A DNA stretch of 64,000 bases from Janthinobacterium sp. 1_2014MBL_MicDiv (lineage in GTDB: Bacteria > Pseudomonadota > Gammaproteobacteria > Burkholderiales > Burkholderiaceae_D), in contig NZ_CP011319.1 in assembly GCF_001865675.1 (NCBI RefSeq), positions 4,650,001 through 4,714,000 on the forward strand, given 5' to 3'. The position numbers and the translations under genes were made by a program. Below are positions 25,265-34,901 of this stretch, in pieces. Each line of letters starts with the position of its first letter. The first letter of the stretch is position 1. The notes beneath the pieces are model-generated. The model was not told the DNA's origin. It ran no database searches and was given only the letters and a program-made list of their open reading frames with translations.

Positions 25265-27547
25265 ATGGAAAGTCGTAGCATCACGCGCCGGGGGCCGCCA
25301 AGTCCCCGCGGCACGCGCCGCAGCATTGGTTTTTTCCCCATCTCGGGCAAGCTCAAGGCCCTCTCCATCACCGCCCTGCTGCTGGCCGGCATGGCCCTGC
25401 AGGCGGACCTGTTCGCCCAGCCGGGCAAGGGCGGTCCGGCCGCCGTGCCGCTGGCGCCGCCGGCCGACGGCATCGCGCTCGCCTCGCCGCACGCGGCCGC
25501 TGTCGCCACGCCCAGCGCCAGCAACGCCTGGGGCGGCGCGCGCACCGGCGCGCAAGCGACCCTGTCGGACCGCGTCGTCGACTACCAGATCGAAGCGACG
25601 CTCGATCCCGTCAAGCACACGATCGACGGCCAGCAGAAACTGCGCTGGCGCAACCGCAGCGCGCAAGCCGTCAGCAGCGTCTACCTGCACCTGTACCTGA
25701 ACGCCTTCGAGGGCGAGCATTCGACCTTCTTCACCGAGAAGCGCAAGCTCGACACGGGCTTCCGCTCGGGCGTCGACACGCGCGACGGCGAGTGGGGCTA
25801 TATCGAACTGCGCAGCATGACGCAGAACGGCGCCAAGGCGCCCTGGCATTTCGTCCAGCCCGACAACGGCCCCGCCACCGACCGCACCGTGGTGCGCGTC
25901 GACTTGCCGCAGGCCGTCGCGCCGGGCGCCGAGACGACGCTCGACATCCGCTTCTTCGACCAGCTGCCGCGCGTCATCGCGCGCACCGGCTATTTCGACA
26001 GCTTCCACCTGGTGGGCCAGTGGTTCCCCAAGATCGCCGTGCTGGAACTGCCCGGCGAGCGGGGCGCCACCGCGCCGCGCTGGAACGCGCATGAATTCCA
26101 CCTGAACTCGGAGTTCTACGCCGATTTCGGCCACTACGACGTGAAGCTGACGGTGCCCAAGGAATACACGGTGGGCGCCACGGGCGAACTGCAAGGCGCG
26201 CCGCAGGAAAAGAACGGCATGCTCACGCACCACTATGTGCAGGGCGACGTGCACGATTTCGCCTGGACGGCCGACAAGCGCAGCGCGCAGCCCCTGCTGG
26301 GCAGCTGGAGCGGCCCGGGCAGCCCGCCGGTGGCCATCAAGGTGCTGTACCCGCCCGAGTACGCGTCCAACGCGGCGCCCGCGCTGCAGGCGGCCAAGGA
26401 TTCGCTCACCTACTTCTCGCGCACCCTGGGCCCGTATCCGTACAAGACCCTGACGGTGGTGATTCCGCCGTTTAACGCGGCCGAAGCGGGCGGCATGGAG
26501 TACCCGACCTTCATCACGGCCTCGAGCTACGCCAACCTGCAGCCGAAGACCATTCCCGAATTCGGCCTCGATTTCGTCACCATCCATGAATTCGGCCATG
26601 GCTATTTCTATGGCATCCTGGCCTCGAACGAATTCGAGGAACCGATTCTCGACGAAGGCTTGAACGAGTACTGGGACCAGCGCATGCTGCGCGCGCGCGG
26701 CCAGGACATCCACGCCACCACGCCCCTGCTCAAGCGCCTGGGCTTCGATCCCGTCTTCAAGGTCTTCGAATTCGAGCGCCTCGCCGCACCGCGCCAGGAT
26801 GCGGCCGACCCGCTGGGCCAGAACGCCTGGGATCGCCTGCAGGGCGTCGGCCCCGTCTACAGCCGCACGGCCGTCACCATGCGCGACCTCGAAGCGCGCA
26901 TCGGCAGCGAAGCCATGGAACGGGGCTTCAAAGCCTATTACGAACAGTGGAAATTCCGCCACCCCAGCGTGGCCGACCTGCGCGAGGCGCTGGCCGAAGC
27001 GACGGGCCAGCGGCGCATCGTGGAGCAGGTCTTCGCGCAGCAAGTCTATGCCAGCGCGAACATCGACGACCGCATCGGCAGCTTCACCAGCGAGGAGCAG
27101 ACGCCGCTGGCCGGCCTGGCGCTGGTGAACGGCAAGCGCGTGGAACGCACGCCCGAGGCGCTGGAAAAGGAAGAGGAAAAAGTGCGCGAGGCGTGGGACA
27201 AGGCGCATCCTGACGCCAAGCCCGGCACGGGACCCTATCCCTACCTGACCAGCGTGGTCGTGCGCCGCCGTGGCGCGCCCGTGCCGCAGGTGCTGCTGGT
27301 GAAATTCGCCGACGGCACTTCCGAACGCGTGGTCTGGGATAACGACCAGCTGTGGCAGCGCTACACCTGGACCAAGCCCGTGAAGGCCGTCTCGGCCGAG
27401 CTGGACCCCGACCGCGTGCACTACCTCGACGTCAACAAGCTCGATGACAGCCGCACCTTGAAGGCCGACAAGTCCGCCGCGCGGCGCTGGAGCTTCGACA
27501 TCGCTGCCGCCTTCCAATACCTCCTTTCCCTGATTGCCATCGTATGA
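25265..27547 (+). CDS. M1-family zinc metallopeptidase (membrane-anchored or exported)
   Basis: This 760-residue protein has an N-terminal basic leader and a hydrophobic segment (about residues 33-50, LSITALLLAGMALQADLFA), acting as a signal or anchor. The beta-sandwich domain of M1 aminopeptidases follows (about residues 95-290). The zinc site is HEFGHGYFYGILASNEFEEP (HExxH-like His-Glu-Phe-Gly-His plus the downstream Glu in EPILDEGLNEY). AEAGGMEYPTF is the exopeptidase GxMEN-like loop, here GGMEY. GGAG precedes the ATG. Its stop overlaps the next membrane protein gene by 4 nt, so the pair are probably made together. Confidence 0.88.
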   Translation: MESRSITRRGPPSPRGTRRSIGFFPISGKLKALSITALLLAGMALQADLFAQPGKGGPAAVPLAPPADGIALASPHAAAVATPSASNAWGGARTGAQATLSDRVVDYQIEATLDPVKHTIDGQQKLRWRNRSAQAVSSVYLHLYLNAFEGEHSTFFTEKRKLDTGFRSGVDTRDGEWGYIELRSMTQNGAKAPWHFVQPDNGPATDRTVVRVDLPQAVAPGAETTLDIRFFDQLPRVIARTGYFDSFHLVGQWFPKIAVLELPGERGATAPRWNAHEFHLNSEFYADFGHYDVKLTVPKEYTVGATGELQGAPQEKNGMLTHHYVQGDVHDFAWTADKRSAQPLLGSWSGPGSPPVAIKVLYPPEYASNAAPALQAAKDSLTYFSRTLGPYPYKTLTVVIPPFNAAEAGGMEYPTFITASSYANLQPKTIPEFGLDFVTIHEFGHGYFYGILASNEFEEPILDEGLNEYWDQRMLRARGQDIHATTPLLKRLGFDPVFKVFEFERLAAPRQDAADPLGQNAWDRLQGVGPVYSRTAVTMRDLEARIGSEAMERGFKAYYEQWKFRHPSVADLREALAEATGQRRIVEQVFAQQVYASANIDDRIGSFTSEEQTPLAGLALVNGKRVERTPEALEKEEEKVREAWDKAHPDAKPGTGPYPYLTSVVVRRRGAPVPQVLLVKFADGTSERVVWDNDQLWQRYTWTKPVKAVSAELDPDRVHYLDVNKLDDSRTLKADKSAARRWSFDIAAAFQYLLSLIAIV

Positions 27548-28428
27548 GCGCCACTTCCACGACCCGGGCCAGCGGCCTGACCCTGACCACGCGCGCCAGC
27601 CGCGCCGCCCTGCAATGGCGCTTGCTGCTGCTGTGGGCCGGACTGCTGCTGATCCCCGCCATCGTCGCCGTCATTCCCGTCTGGCGCACCCTGAGCGCCA
27701 GCCTCGACAATGCCGTGCATGCGGCGGCGCTGGCGCACAAGCTCGACCTGATGACCCTGGCCGACCTGGTGGCCAATGCCAACCGCAACGGGGCTGCCAT
27801 CGGCCAGGCCGCCATCGCCGGCATCATCCTGACCCTGCTGCTGTCGCCGCTGCTGAGCGGCCTGGTGGTGACGGCCGCGCGCGCGCCCACGCCGCCCCGC
27901 TTCGGTCCCCTGCTGACGGGCGCTTTCAGCGAATACGGCCGCATGCTGCGCATGCTGCTGTGGAGCATCGTGCCGCTGGGCGTGGCGCTGGCCATCGGCG
28001 CCGGCGCGCTGAAACTGGCCGACAAGCACGCGGCGCAAGCCATCCTGGAAGCCGACGCCGACCTGGTGCGTCACCTGGCCCTGCTGCTCACGGGCCTGCT
28101 GTTCCTGCTGGCCTGCATCACCGTCGATGCCGGCCGCGCGGCCCTGGCTGTCGACAAACGCCGCACCTCGGCCGTCAAGGCGTGGTGGCGGGGACTGGGC
28201 ATGCTGCGCCAGCGTCCGCTGGCCTGCCTGGCCATCTATCTCGTCATCACCTTGCTGGGACTGGCGCTGTATGCGCTGCTGGGCGTGGCGCGCCTGAACC
28301 TGGCCGCGCCCGGCCCGCTGGTCATCGTGGCCGGCTGGCTGCTGACGCAGCTGGCGGTGCTGGTGCTGGCGTGGATGCGCAGCGCGCGCCTGTTCGCGCT
28401 GATCGACGTGAAACGCTCGCAAGCGTAG
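27544..28428 (+). CDS. Polytopic membrane protein coupled to the M1 peptidase
   Basis: I do not recognise this 294-residue protein. About six hydrophobic segments can be seen (roughly residues 25-46, 92-116, 138-160, 176-198, 226-248 and 256-280). The sequence is Ala/Leu-rich, with a polar loop ADKHAAQAILEADADLV and RRTSAVKAWWRGLGML before the fifth segment. The start overlaps the M1 peptidase stop by 4 nt (ATGA), so it is probably functionally tied to that peptidase, for example as a membrane partner. Its stop abuts the stop of the convergent LysR gene with no base between. Confidence 0.75.
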   Translation: MSATSTTRASGLTLTTRASRAALQWRLLLLWAGLLLIPAIVAVIPVWRTLSASLDNAVHAAALAHKLDLMTLADLVANANRNGAAIGQAAIAGIILTLLLSPLLSGLVVTAARAPTPPRFGPLLTGAFSEYGRMLRMLLWSIVPLGVALAIGAGALKLADKHAAQAILEADADLVRHLALLLTGLLFLLACITVDAGRAALAVDKRRTSAVKAWWRGLGMLRQRPLACLAIYLVITLLGLALYALLGVARLNLAAPGPLVIVAGWLLTQLAVLVLAWMRSARLFALIDVKRSQA

Positions 28429-29319
28429 TCAGTGACCGAGGCGCCCTTCATCGGCAAGAAAGTCGATGAAGGTGCGCACTTTCGACGACAGGTAGCGGCG
28501 GCTCGTGTAGACGGCATACACGCTGCCGCCCGCCAGCCGGTAACCGTCGAAGAGGCGCTCCAGCCGCCCGGCCGCCAGGTCGGCATCCGTCTGCCACGAC
28601 GGCAGCAGGGCGATACCCATGCCGTCGAGCGCGGCCGCATGCAGCAGGCTTTCGTTATTGCATTGCAGGACGGGCGAGAACTTCACCGTTTCGCGTCCCT
28701 GCGGCCCGTCGAAGGCCAGTTCATTTCCGTTCGATAACAAGGAATAGCTGATCATGGCGTGCTGCGCCAGGTCCTGCGGCGCCTGCAGCCGGCCCGCGCG
28801 CGCCAGGTAGGCCGGTGCGGCCACCAGGTGAAAGGCGATGCTGCCGATGGGCCGCGCGATCAGGGCCAGCGACGGTGCCTGGCTCACGCGCAGGGCCAGG
28901 TCGAAGCCCTCCTCCACCAGGTTCACCACGCGCCCGCTCAAGTCGATGTCGAACGTGACTTCCGGAAAGCGCTCGCGATAGGCCGCGAGGGTGCGCGTGA
29001 AGATGGCGTTGGCGAACCAGACGGGCGCGCTCAGGCGCAGCATGCCGCGCGGCACCACCGTCGTGCGGCCCACGGTCGCTTCCACCTCGTCGAGATTGTC
29101 GAGCATGTCGCGGCATTGCTCGAAATACACCTTGCCGATTTCCGTCAGGCTCAGGTGGCGGCTGCTGCGGTTCAGCAGGCGCGCGCCCAGGTGGCGTTCC
29201 AGGTGCATCACGTGCTTGCTGACCATGGCCGGCGACAGGTCCAGGCGTTCGCTGGCGCGCACAAAACTGTCCAGCTCCACGACGGCGCGAAACACGCGCA
29301 TGCTGCGCAAGGTATCCAT
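28429..29319 (-). CDS. LysR-family transcriptional regulator
   Basis: This 296-residue regulator has an N-terminal winged helix (MDTLRSMRVFRAVVELDSFV, then ASERLDLSPAMVSKHVMHLE) and the periplasmic-binding-like effector domain (MLRLSAPVWFANAIF, FDIDLSGRVVNLVEEGFDLA). The MDTLRSMRVF start at 29319 is family-typical; upstream codons were not used. It is divergent from the dioxygenase-like gene at 29434. A LysR-type inverted repeat lies between them (29340-29359), so it probably controls that gene. The effector is unknown. Confidence 0.92.
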   Translation of the reverse strand: MDTLRSMRVFRAVVELDSFVRASERLDLSPAMVSKHVMHLERHLGARLLNRSSRHLSLTEIGKVYFEQCRDMLDNLDEVEATVGRTTVVPRGMLRLSAPVWFANAIFTRTLAAYRERFPEVTFDIDLSGRVVNLVEEGFDLALRVSQAPSLALIARPIGSIAFHLVAAPAYLARAGRLQAPQDLAQHAMISYSLLSNGNELAFDGPQGRETVKFSPVLQCNNESLLHAAALDGMGIALLPSWQTDADLAAGRLERLFDGYRLAGGSVYAVYTSRRYLSSKVRTFIDFLADEGRLGH

Positions 29320-29339
29320 GACGGTCCAATCATCAACAA

Positions 29340-29359
29340 ATTGGAAATGATATATCAAT
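29340..29359. promoter_or_regulatory. LysR-type binding site candidate
   Basis: ATTG at 29340 and CAAT at 29356 form the arms of an ATTG-N12-CAAT inverted repeat (inner TTGG...TCAA). It lies in the 114-bp divergent region between the LysR gene and its likely target and is 20 bp from the LysR start. This is the classical T-N11-A-type arrangement. Confidence 0.55.
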
Positions 29360-29433
29360 AATAGCGATCTTGATCAACTGACCGCGCATGACTATCATCG
29401 TTCCATCATCAGCCATTCCACTCAGGAGCCGCC

Positions 29434-30252
29434 ATGCAAGAGCACACCTTCCCCACCTATTTCCTGTCGCACGGCGGCGGCCCCTGGCCGTTCATGAAAG
29501 AGCAGTTCGGCGGCCGCTACGACGTGCTCGAAGCGTCGCTGCAAGACATCCCGCGCCAGGTCGGCGCGCGCCCCAAGGCCGTGCTGGTCGTTACGGCGCA
29601 CTGGGAAGGGCCGCAATTTCTCGTCTCGGCCAGCCCGCGCCCGGGCATGATCTACGATTATTCGGGCTTTCCGCCGCACACCTACCAGATCCAGTACCCG
29701 GCGCCCGGCGCGCCGGAACTGGCGGCGCAAGTGAAACAGTTGCTGGACGGGGCCGGCCATCCGGCGCGCCTCGACCACGAGCGGGGTTTCGACCATGGCA
29801 CTTTCAGCGCCCTGTTCCCCATCTATCCGCAGGCGGACATGCCGCTGGTGCAGCTGTCGCTGAAACACGGCTACGATCCGCTCACGCACGTCGAGGTGGG
29901 CCGCGCGCTGGCCAGCCTGCGCCGCCAGGGCGTGCTGATACTCGGCAGTGGCCTCAGTTACCATAACCTGCGCCAGTTCGGCCAGGCAGGCGCCGTCGCC
30001 TCGCACCAGTTCGACGCCTGGCTGCGCCAGACCATGGCCTTGCCGCCGCAGCAGCGGCTGGCACAGTTGCTGGCCTGGGACCAGGCGCCGGGCGCGCGCC
30101 AGGCCCATCCGCAGGAAGACCATCTGCTGCCCCTGATGGTGGCGCTGGGCGCGGCCGAACAGGAAGCGGCGCACGTGGCCTACCACGAGGAGGATTTCTT
30201 TGGAGCATTAGCTGTCACCAGCTTCCGCTTCGGGGAAGGCGCCGCCGCATAA
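29434..30252 (+). CDS. Extradiol-dioxygenase (LigB/DODA, YgiD) family protein
   Basis: This 272-residue protein belongs to the class III extradiol dioxygenase superfamily (LigB-type). The family opens catechol-like rings, and DODA members act on DOPA. Metal-binding histidines can be read in YFLSHGGGPWP, VVTAHWEG and DHGTFSALFPIYP, plus GLSYHNLR. The block PPHTYQIQYPAPG is typical of the YgiD/DODA branch. It is transcribed away from a LysR regulator and ends in a strong terminator. The substrate cannot be told from sequence. Confidence 0.9.
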   Translation: MQEHTFPTYFLSHGGGPWPFMKEQFGGRYDVLEASLQDIPRQVGARPKAVLVVTAHWEGPQFLVSASPRPGMIYDYSGFPPHTYQIQYPAPGAPELAAQVKQLLDGAGHPARLDHERGFDHGTFSALFPIYPQADMPLVQLSLKHGYDPLTHVEVGRALASLRRQGVLILGSGLSYHNLRQFGQAGAVASHQFDAWLRQTMALPPQQRLAQLLAWDQAPGARQAHPQEDHLLPLMVALGAAEQEAAHVAYHEEDFFGALAVTSFRFGEGAAA

Positions 30253-30288
30253 AAAAAGCGCCGCGACATTCCTGTCGCGGCGCTTTTT
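30252..30288. terminator. Bidirectional terminator between convergent genes
   Basis: A long perfect stem, AAAGCGCCGCGACA / TGTCGCGGCGCTTT, is flanked by A-rich and T-rich tracts. It serves the dioxygenase gene (+) and the RbgA-like GTPase gene (-), which end 55 nt apart. Confidence 0.92.
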
Positions 30289-30306
30289 GCATGCTGAGGC
30301 GGTAAC

Positions 30307-31254
30307 TTACGTGCCGCGCTTGCCCCGCGCCGCATTCCTGGCCTTCTCGGCGGCGATCTCCGCCGCCTTCGCCGCTTTTTCCGCCATCTCGGCCGCGTGC
30401 TGGGCCAGCAGGGCCGCGCGCGTGTCCGGCGTTTCCAGCGAGATACGGCCCAGGATACCGCTGCGGTAGTCGAGCAGCAGGGTGTGCGAAGCCTTCTCGA
30501 AATCGTAGTCGCCGCCCTTGATGCGGAAGCCGCGCTTGGCGGCGATGCCTTCGACCACGCCGATGGCGTCGACTTCATCGACCTTGGTGCCGTAGCGGGC
30601 CGCCAGCAAGTCCGGGTAACGCTTGAGCAATTCCTCGGCCAGGAAGACGGCCACTTCTTCTTCGATCAGCGCATTCGAGCCGATGGCGTGGCTGGCCGCC
30701 AGCATCAGGCCATCGCTGGGGATGGCGATCTTCGGCCACAGCATGCCGGGCGTATCGACGAGGATGGTGTTCTTGTCCAGATACAATTTCTGCTGCATCT
30801 TCGTCACGGCCGGCTCGTCGCCCACCTTGGCCACGCGCTTTTTCAGCAGCGCATTCATCAGCGTCGACTTGCCCACGTTGGGGATGCCCATGATCATGAT
30901 GCGCAGCGGCTTCGTCGGCACGCCACGGTGCGGCGCCAGCGACTTGGCCAGCTCCGGAATGCGCGCCACGTCGCCCGGCTTCTTGGTCGTCATCGCATAC
31001 GCGGTCACGCCTTCCTGGGCATTGAAATAGGCGACCCAGGCGGCCGTCGCGGCAGGATCGGCCAGGTCGGTCTTGTTGAGGATTTTCAGGCAGGGGCGCT
31101 GGCGGAACAGGCGCAGCTCGTCCACCATGGGATTGCAGCTGGCTGCCGGCAGGCGCGCGTCCACCACTTCAATCACCAGATCGGTGTTTTCCATGGTCTC
31201 GGCCGCTTTCTTGCGGGCCGCGTTCATGTGTCCTGGGTACCATTGTATCGCCAT
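30307..31254 (-). CDS. ylqF: Ribosome biogenesis GTPase RbgA/YlqF
   Basis: This is a circularly permuted GTPase that assists assembly of the large ribosomal subunit. It has 315 residues. The motif order G4 (NKTDLADP, about residue 60) before G1 (GIPNVGKSTL, about residue 125) and G3 (DTPGM) proves the permutation. The start MAIQWYPGHMNAARKK is strongly conserved in RbgA. The C-terminus ends in an Ala/Lys-rich tail (AAEMAEKAAKAAEIAAEKAR), which is longer and more basic than in Bacillus RbgA. It stands alone on the minus strand. Confidence 0.95.
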   Translation of the reverse strand: MAIQWYPGHMNAARKKAAETMENTDLVIEVVDARLPAASCNPMVDELRLFRQRPCLKILNKTDLADPAATAAWVAYFNAQEGVTAYAMTTKKPGDVARIPELAKSLAPHRGVPTKPLRIMIMGIPNVGKSTLMNALLKKRVAKVGDEPAVTKMQQKLYLDKNTILVDTPGMLWPKIAIPSDGLMLAASHAIGSNALIEEEVAVFLAEELLKRYPDLLAARYGTKVDEVDAIGVVEGIAAKRGFRIKGGDYDFEKASHTLLLDYRSGILGRISLETPDTRAALLAQHAAEMAEKAAKAAEIAAEKARNAARGKRGT

Positions 31255-31457
31255 GCTCTTGCTTTCAAAATCGTTCGGTCAATCCGCTATTTTACGTGGT
31301 TGCCGCCGCAGCGTCCCGTTTTCTACCGGCAAGGGCTGGCGTGCGACACGAACGAGACAATTGGTGATAATTTGTCAGTTACATGAATGATAAGATCCGC
31401 CATTCGGCCATCGGGGCCGGCTACTTTCCATCGCACACTACACCGGGCGCGCTTTCC

Positions 31458-32246
31458 ATGCATTTTTCCCGCTTTTCCCTGTTCGCCACCCTCGCCGCCT
31501 GCCTGCTGCCCGCCATGGCCCAGGAGCAACCAGTCCCCCCAGGCGACGCCGTGAACCGGGAAATGCAGCAGATCGTCGACGTGCAGAGCACGCGCGATCC
31601 CGACCTGCGCCCCTACCGCACCATGCTCAGGGGACTCGACGCGTATGCCGACCACCTGCGCCTGGCGCCGGCCGCGCCGCTGCGCTTCATGCTGCTGCCC
31701 GCCACGCCCGCGGCCAGGCTCGACGGCGTGACCCTGCACCTGTCGGCCGACAACCTGTCGATTCCCATCCCGCTGGCGCCGGACGGCAGCTTCATCCTGG
31801 CGCGCGACAAGACGGCCTACGATGCGAATGCCGACCTGGTCAGCAACAAGAAGCGCGCCAGCCTGCGCTGGCGGCCAGACATCCATACGCCGGGCCTGCC
31901 CGACAACGTGCGCCGCCTGGGCGACTTGCGCCTCGAATGCGAAATCCGCTGGGCCGTGGAACAGGACCAGCTGTCGTTTGTCACGCGCAACCTGTTCAAG
32001 CTGGCGGGCGGGCCCTGCCACTCGTCGCTGATCCACGTGCCGTTTCCCGTGGCGCGCGCGCTCGTCGCCGTGCAGGCCACCTCGGGCGAACGCGCGGCGC
32101 AGATCCGCGTCACGGACGACCACCTGCGCTACGTGCCGCCGCTGCATGACCAGAGCTGGAGCGACGATACCCTGCTGACCTTGACATACGCGAGCGATGC
32201 CAGGGTCGCCGGCGCCGCCCCGGCAACGGCCGCTCCACCCCAATAA
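31458..32246 (+). CDS. Secreted hypothetical protein
   Basis: I do not recognise this 262-residue protein. It has a clear signal peptide (FSRFSLFATLAACLLPAMA, cleavage about residue 21). The mature protein reads as a beta-rich domain with VTLHLSADNLSIPIPLAPDG, SFILARDKTAYDANADLVSN and LECEIRWAVEQDQLSFVTRN, and ends in an Ala/Pro tail. The ATG at 31458 starts the signal peptide; earlier in-frame codons only add sequence without a leader function. Its neighbours give no hint. Confidence 0.75.
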   Translation: MHFSRFSLFATLAACLLPAMAQEQPVPPGDAVNREMQQIVDVQSTRDPDLRPYRTMLRGLDAYADHLRLAPAAPLRFMLLPATPAARLDGVTLHLSADNLSIPIPLAPDGSFILARDKTAYDANADLVSNKKRASLRWRPDIHTPGLPDNVRRLGDLRLECEIRWAVEQDQLSFVTRNLFKLAGGPCHSSLIHVPFPVARALVAVQATSGERAAQIRVTDDHLRYVPPLHDQSWSDDTLLTLTYASDARVAGAAPATAAPPQ

Positions 32247-32429
32247 GCCTGGCATGCCGTGCACACGCGTGCAGGGGGAAAGCACGTCAAATATTTCCAC
32301 ATAGATTTTTATATTTACTAAAAGCAACAAAAAAGTGTGCTTTAATATCGCCTCTTAAATGAAAAGCAATTATTTTCCAGGCTGGCGCCCAGCGGCGCGC
32401 GGGAAAATCAGCAATGGGGAATCGGCAAT

Positions 32430-32825
32430 ATGATGATGGAACACACTGGCGTGGCGCCAGCGGCACAGACGGAACCCGAACGTGCCGGCTTGCGCGTCCG
32501 CCCGGGCAAAGTGGCCAAGCGCGCGCCGCGCAATGGCAGCATCCTGCAGTTGAAGAAGGAGTGCCGCCAGCTGCAGCTGCATGTGGCGGCACTGGAAGAA
32601 CGCCTGAAACGCCAGAGCGCCGACAGCTATGGCCTGCAAATGCTGTATGACCAGCTGGTCAATGAAATCAAGCACCACCGCGACATGCTGCAACTCGACA
32701 GTTTCGACGCGGAAAAATCGTCAGGCGTCTACACGCAAGCCTGGCGCCACTTCATGGCCGGCGACGCGCTCGACTACCAGACGCACCGCCACACCAATTC
32801 GCGCAGCCGCCCGAGCCTGCTGTAG
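32430..32825 (+). CDS. Hypothetical cytoplasmic protein with coiled coil
   Basis: This 131-residue protein has a basic N-terminus (AGLRVRPGKVAKRAPRNGSI) and then a heptad-rich helix (about residues 38-65, LQLKKECRQLQLHVAALEER), and likely dimerises. The C-terminal part ends in HRHTNSRSRPSLL. There is no signal or membrane segment. GGGGAA lies 8 nt before the first of three consecutive ATGs. Its stop codon directly abuts the stop of the convergent deacetylase-like gene. The 183-base gap before it (32247-32429) is AT-rich and presumably holds its promoter. The function is unknown. Confidence 0.68.
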   Translation: MMMEHTGVAPAAQTEPERAGLRVRPGKVAKRAPRNGSILQLKKECRQLQLHVAALEERLKRQSADSYGLQMLYDQLVNEIKHHRDMLQLDSFDAEKSSGVYTQAWRHFMAGDALDYQTHRHTNSRSRPSLL

Positions 32826-33752
32826 CTACAGTTCCGCCAGCGCCTTCACGTGCGCCGCCACGCTGCGGCCCAGCGACGACAGGTTGTAGCCCCCTTCGAG
32901 GCAGCTGACGATGCGGCCCTGGCCATACTGGCTGGCCACCGCCATCATTTGCTGCGTCATCCACGTGTAGTCGGCTTCCACCAGGCCCATGCCACCGACG
33001 TCGTCTTCGCGGTGCGCATCGAAACCGGCGGAAATGAAGATCATCTGCGGCCGCTGCCGGTGCAGCGCCGGCAGCCAGTGGTCGAGCACGAGCTGGCGCA
33101 CGACGTCGCCTTTCGAGCGGGCCGGCACGGGCACGTTGACGCGCGTATCCGTGTAGGACTCGACATCGCTGTACGGGTAAAACGGGTGCTGGAAGAAGCT
33201 GACCATCAGGATGCGCGGGTCGTGCGCCACGGATTCGGCCGTGCCATTGCCATGATGCACGTCAAAGTCGACGATGGCGACGCGCTCGAGCCCGCGCACG
33301 TCGAGTGCATGCTTGGCGGCGATGGCCACGTTATTGAACAGGCAGAAACCCATCGGTTCGCTGGGCCGCGCATGGTGGCCGGGCGGGCGGATCGAGCAGA
33401 AGGCGTTGCTGATCTCGCCATCGATGACGGCGTCCGTGGCAGCCACGGCCGAGCCGGCTGCGGCCAGCGCCGCGTTGTAGCTGTGCGCGTTGAGCAGGGT
33501 GTCGCCATCGAGCGGATAGTAATCGCCGGCCGGCGGCACGTTGTCGCGCACCAGGCCGATGGCTGTGGCGCTGTGATTGCGCTCGATGTCGGACAATTGC
33601 GCGCGCACGCCATCGCGGTGCTCGACCAGGTCGCTGATGTGCGCGAGGATCAGTTGATCGTTGATGGCCTGCAAGCGGGCCGGCGATTCGGGATGCCAGT
33701 CGCCCATCTCGTGGCGCTGGCAATCAGGGTGGGTATAAATGGCTGTGCTCAT
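32826..33752 (-). CDS. Histone-deacetylase / acetylpolyamine-amidohydrolase family protein
   Basis: This is a zinc amidohydrolase of 308 residues that removes acyl groups from amines. The catalytic His pair is in SIRPPGHHARPSEPMGFC. The zinc ligands are in VDFDVHHGNGT (Asp, His) and ISAGFDAHREDD (Asp). The C-terminal SCLEGGYNLSSLG loop is typical of the class II HDAC-like bacterial branch. Bacterial members act on acetylpolyamines or unknown acylated substrates. It is divergent from the MoxR operon (235 bases between starts). Confidence 0.93.
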   Translation of the reverse strand: MSTAIYTHPDCQRHEMGDWHPESPARLQAINDQLILAHISDLVEHRDGVRAQLSDIERNHSATAIGLVRDNVPPAGDYYPLDGDTLLNAHSYNAALAAAGSAVAATDAVIDGEISNAFCSIRPPGHHARPSEPMGFCLFNNVAIAAKHALDVRGLERVAIVDFDVHHGNGTAESVAHDPRILMVSFFQHPFYPYSDVESYTDTRVNVPVPARSKGDVVRQLVLDHWLPALHRQRPQMIFISAGFDAHREDDVGGMGLVEADYTWMTQQMMAVASQYGQGRIVSCLEGGYNLSSLGRSVAAHVKALAEL

Positions 33753-33987
33753 GCGCTGTACTGGTTACCTCTGTCTCTGCTCTCTATCCATACCGGGAAC
33801 GCGCGCCGGATATACTGCCGATCATTCCTGCCTGCCCGGCGCGTTCTCGCATAAAATCACTGGCTGGTCTGTGCCGTCCTTGCATCATAGCGAATCTACC
33901 ACGGGCGCGCAGGTGGCGGGCGGCGCCGTTTGATCTGGCCAAAGCGATTGTAAATTAAATAATCCCGTGTATTGTGATAGAAATAGC

Positions 33988-34896
<909 letters not shown>

Positions 34897-34901
34897 ACGG
34901 C

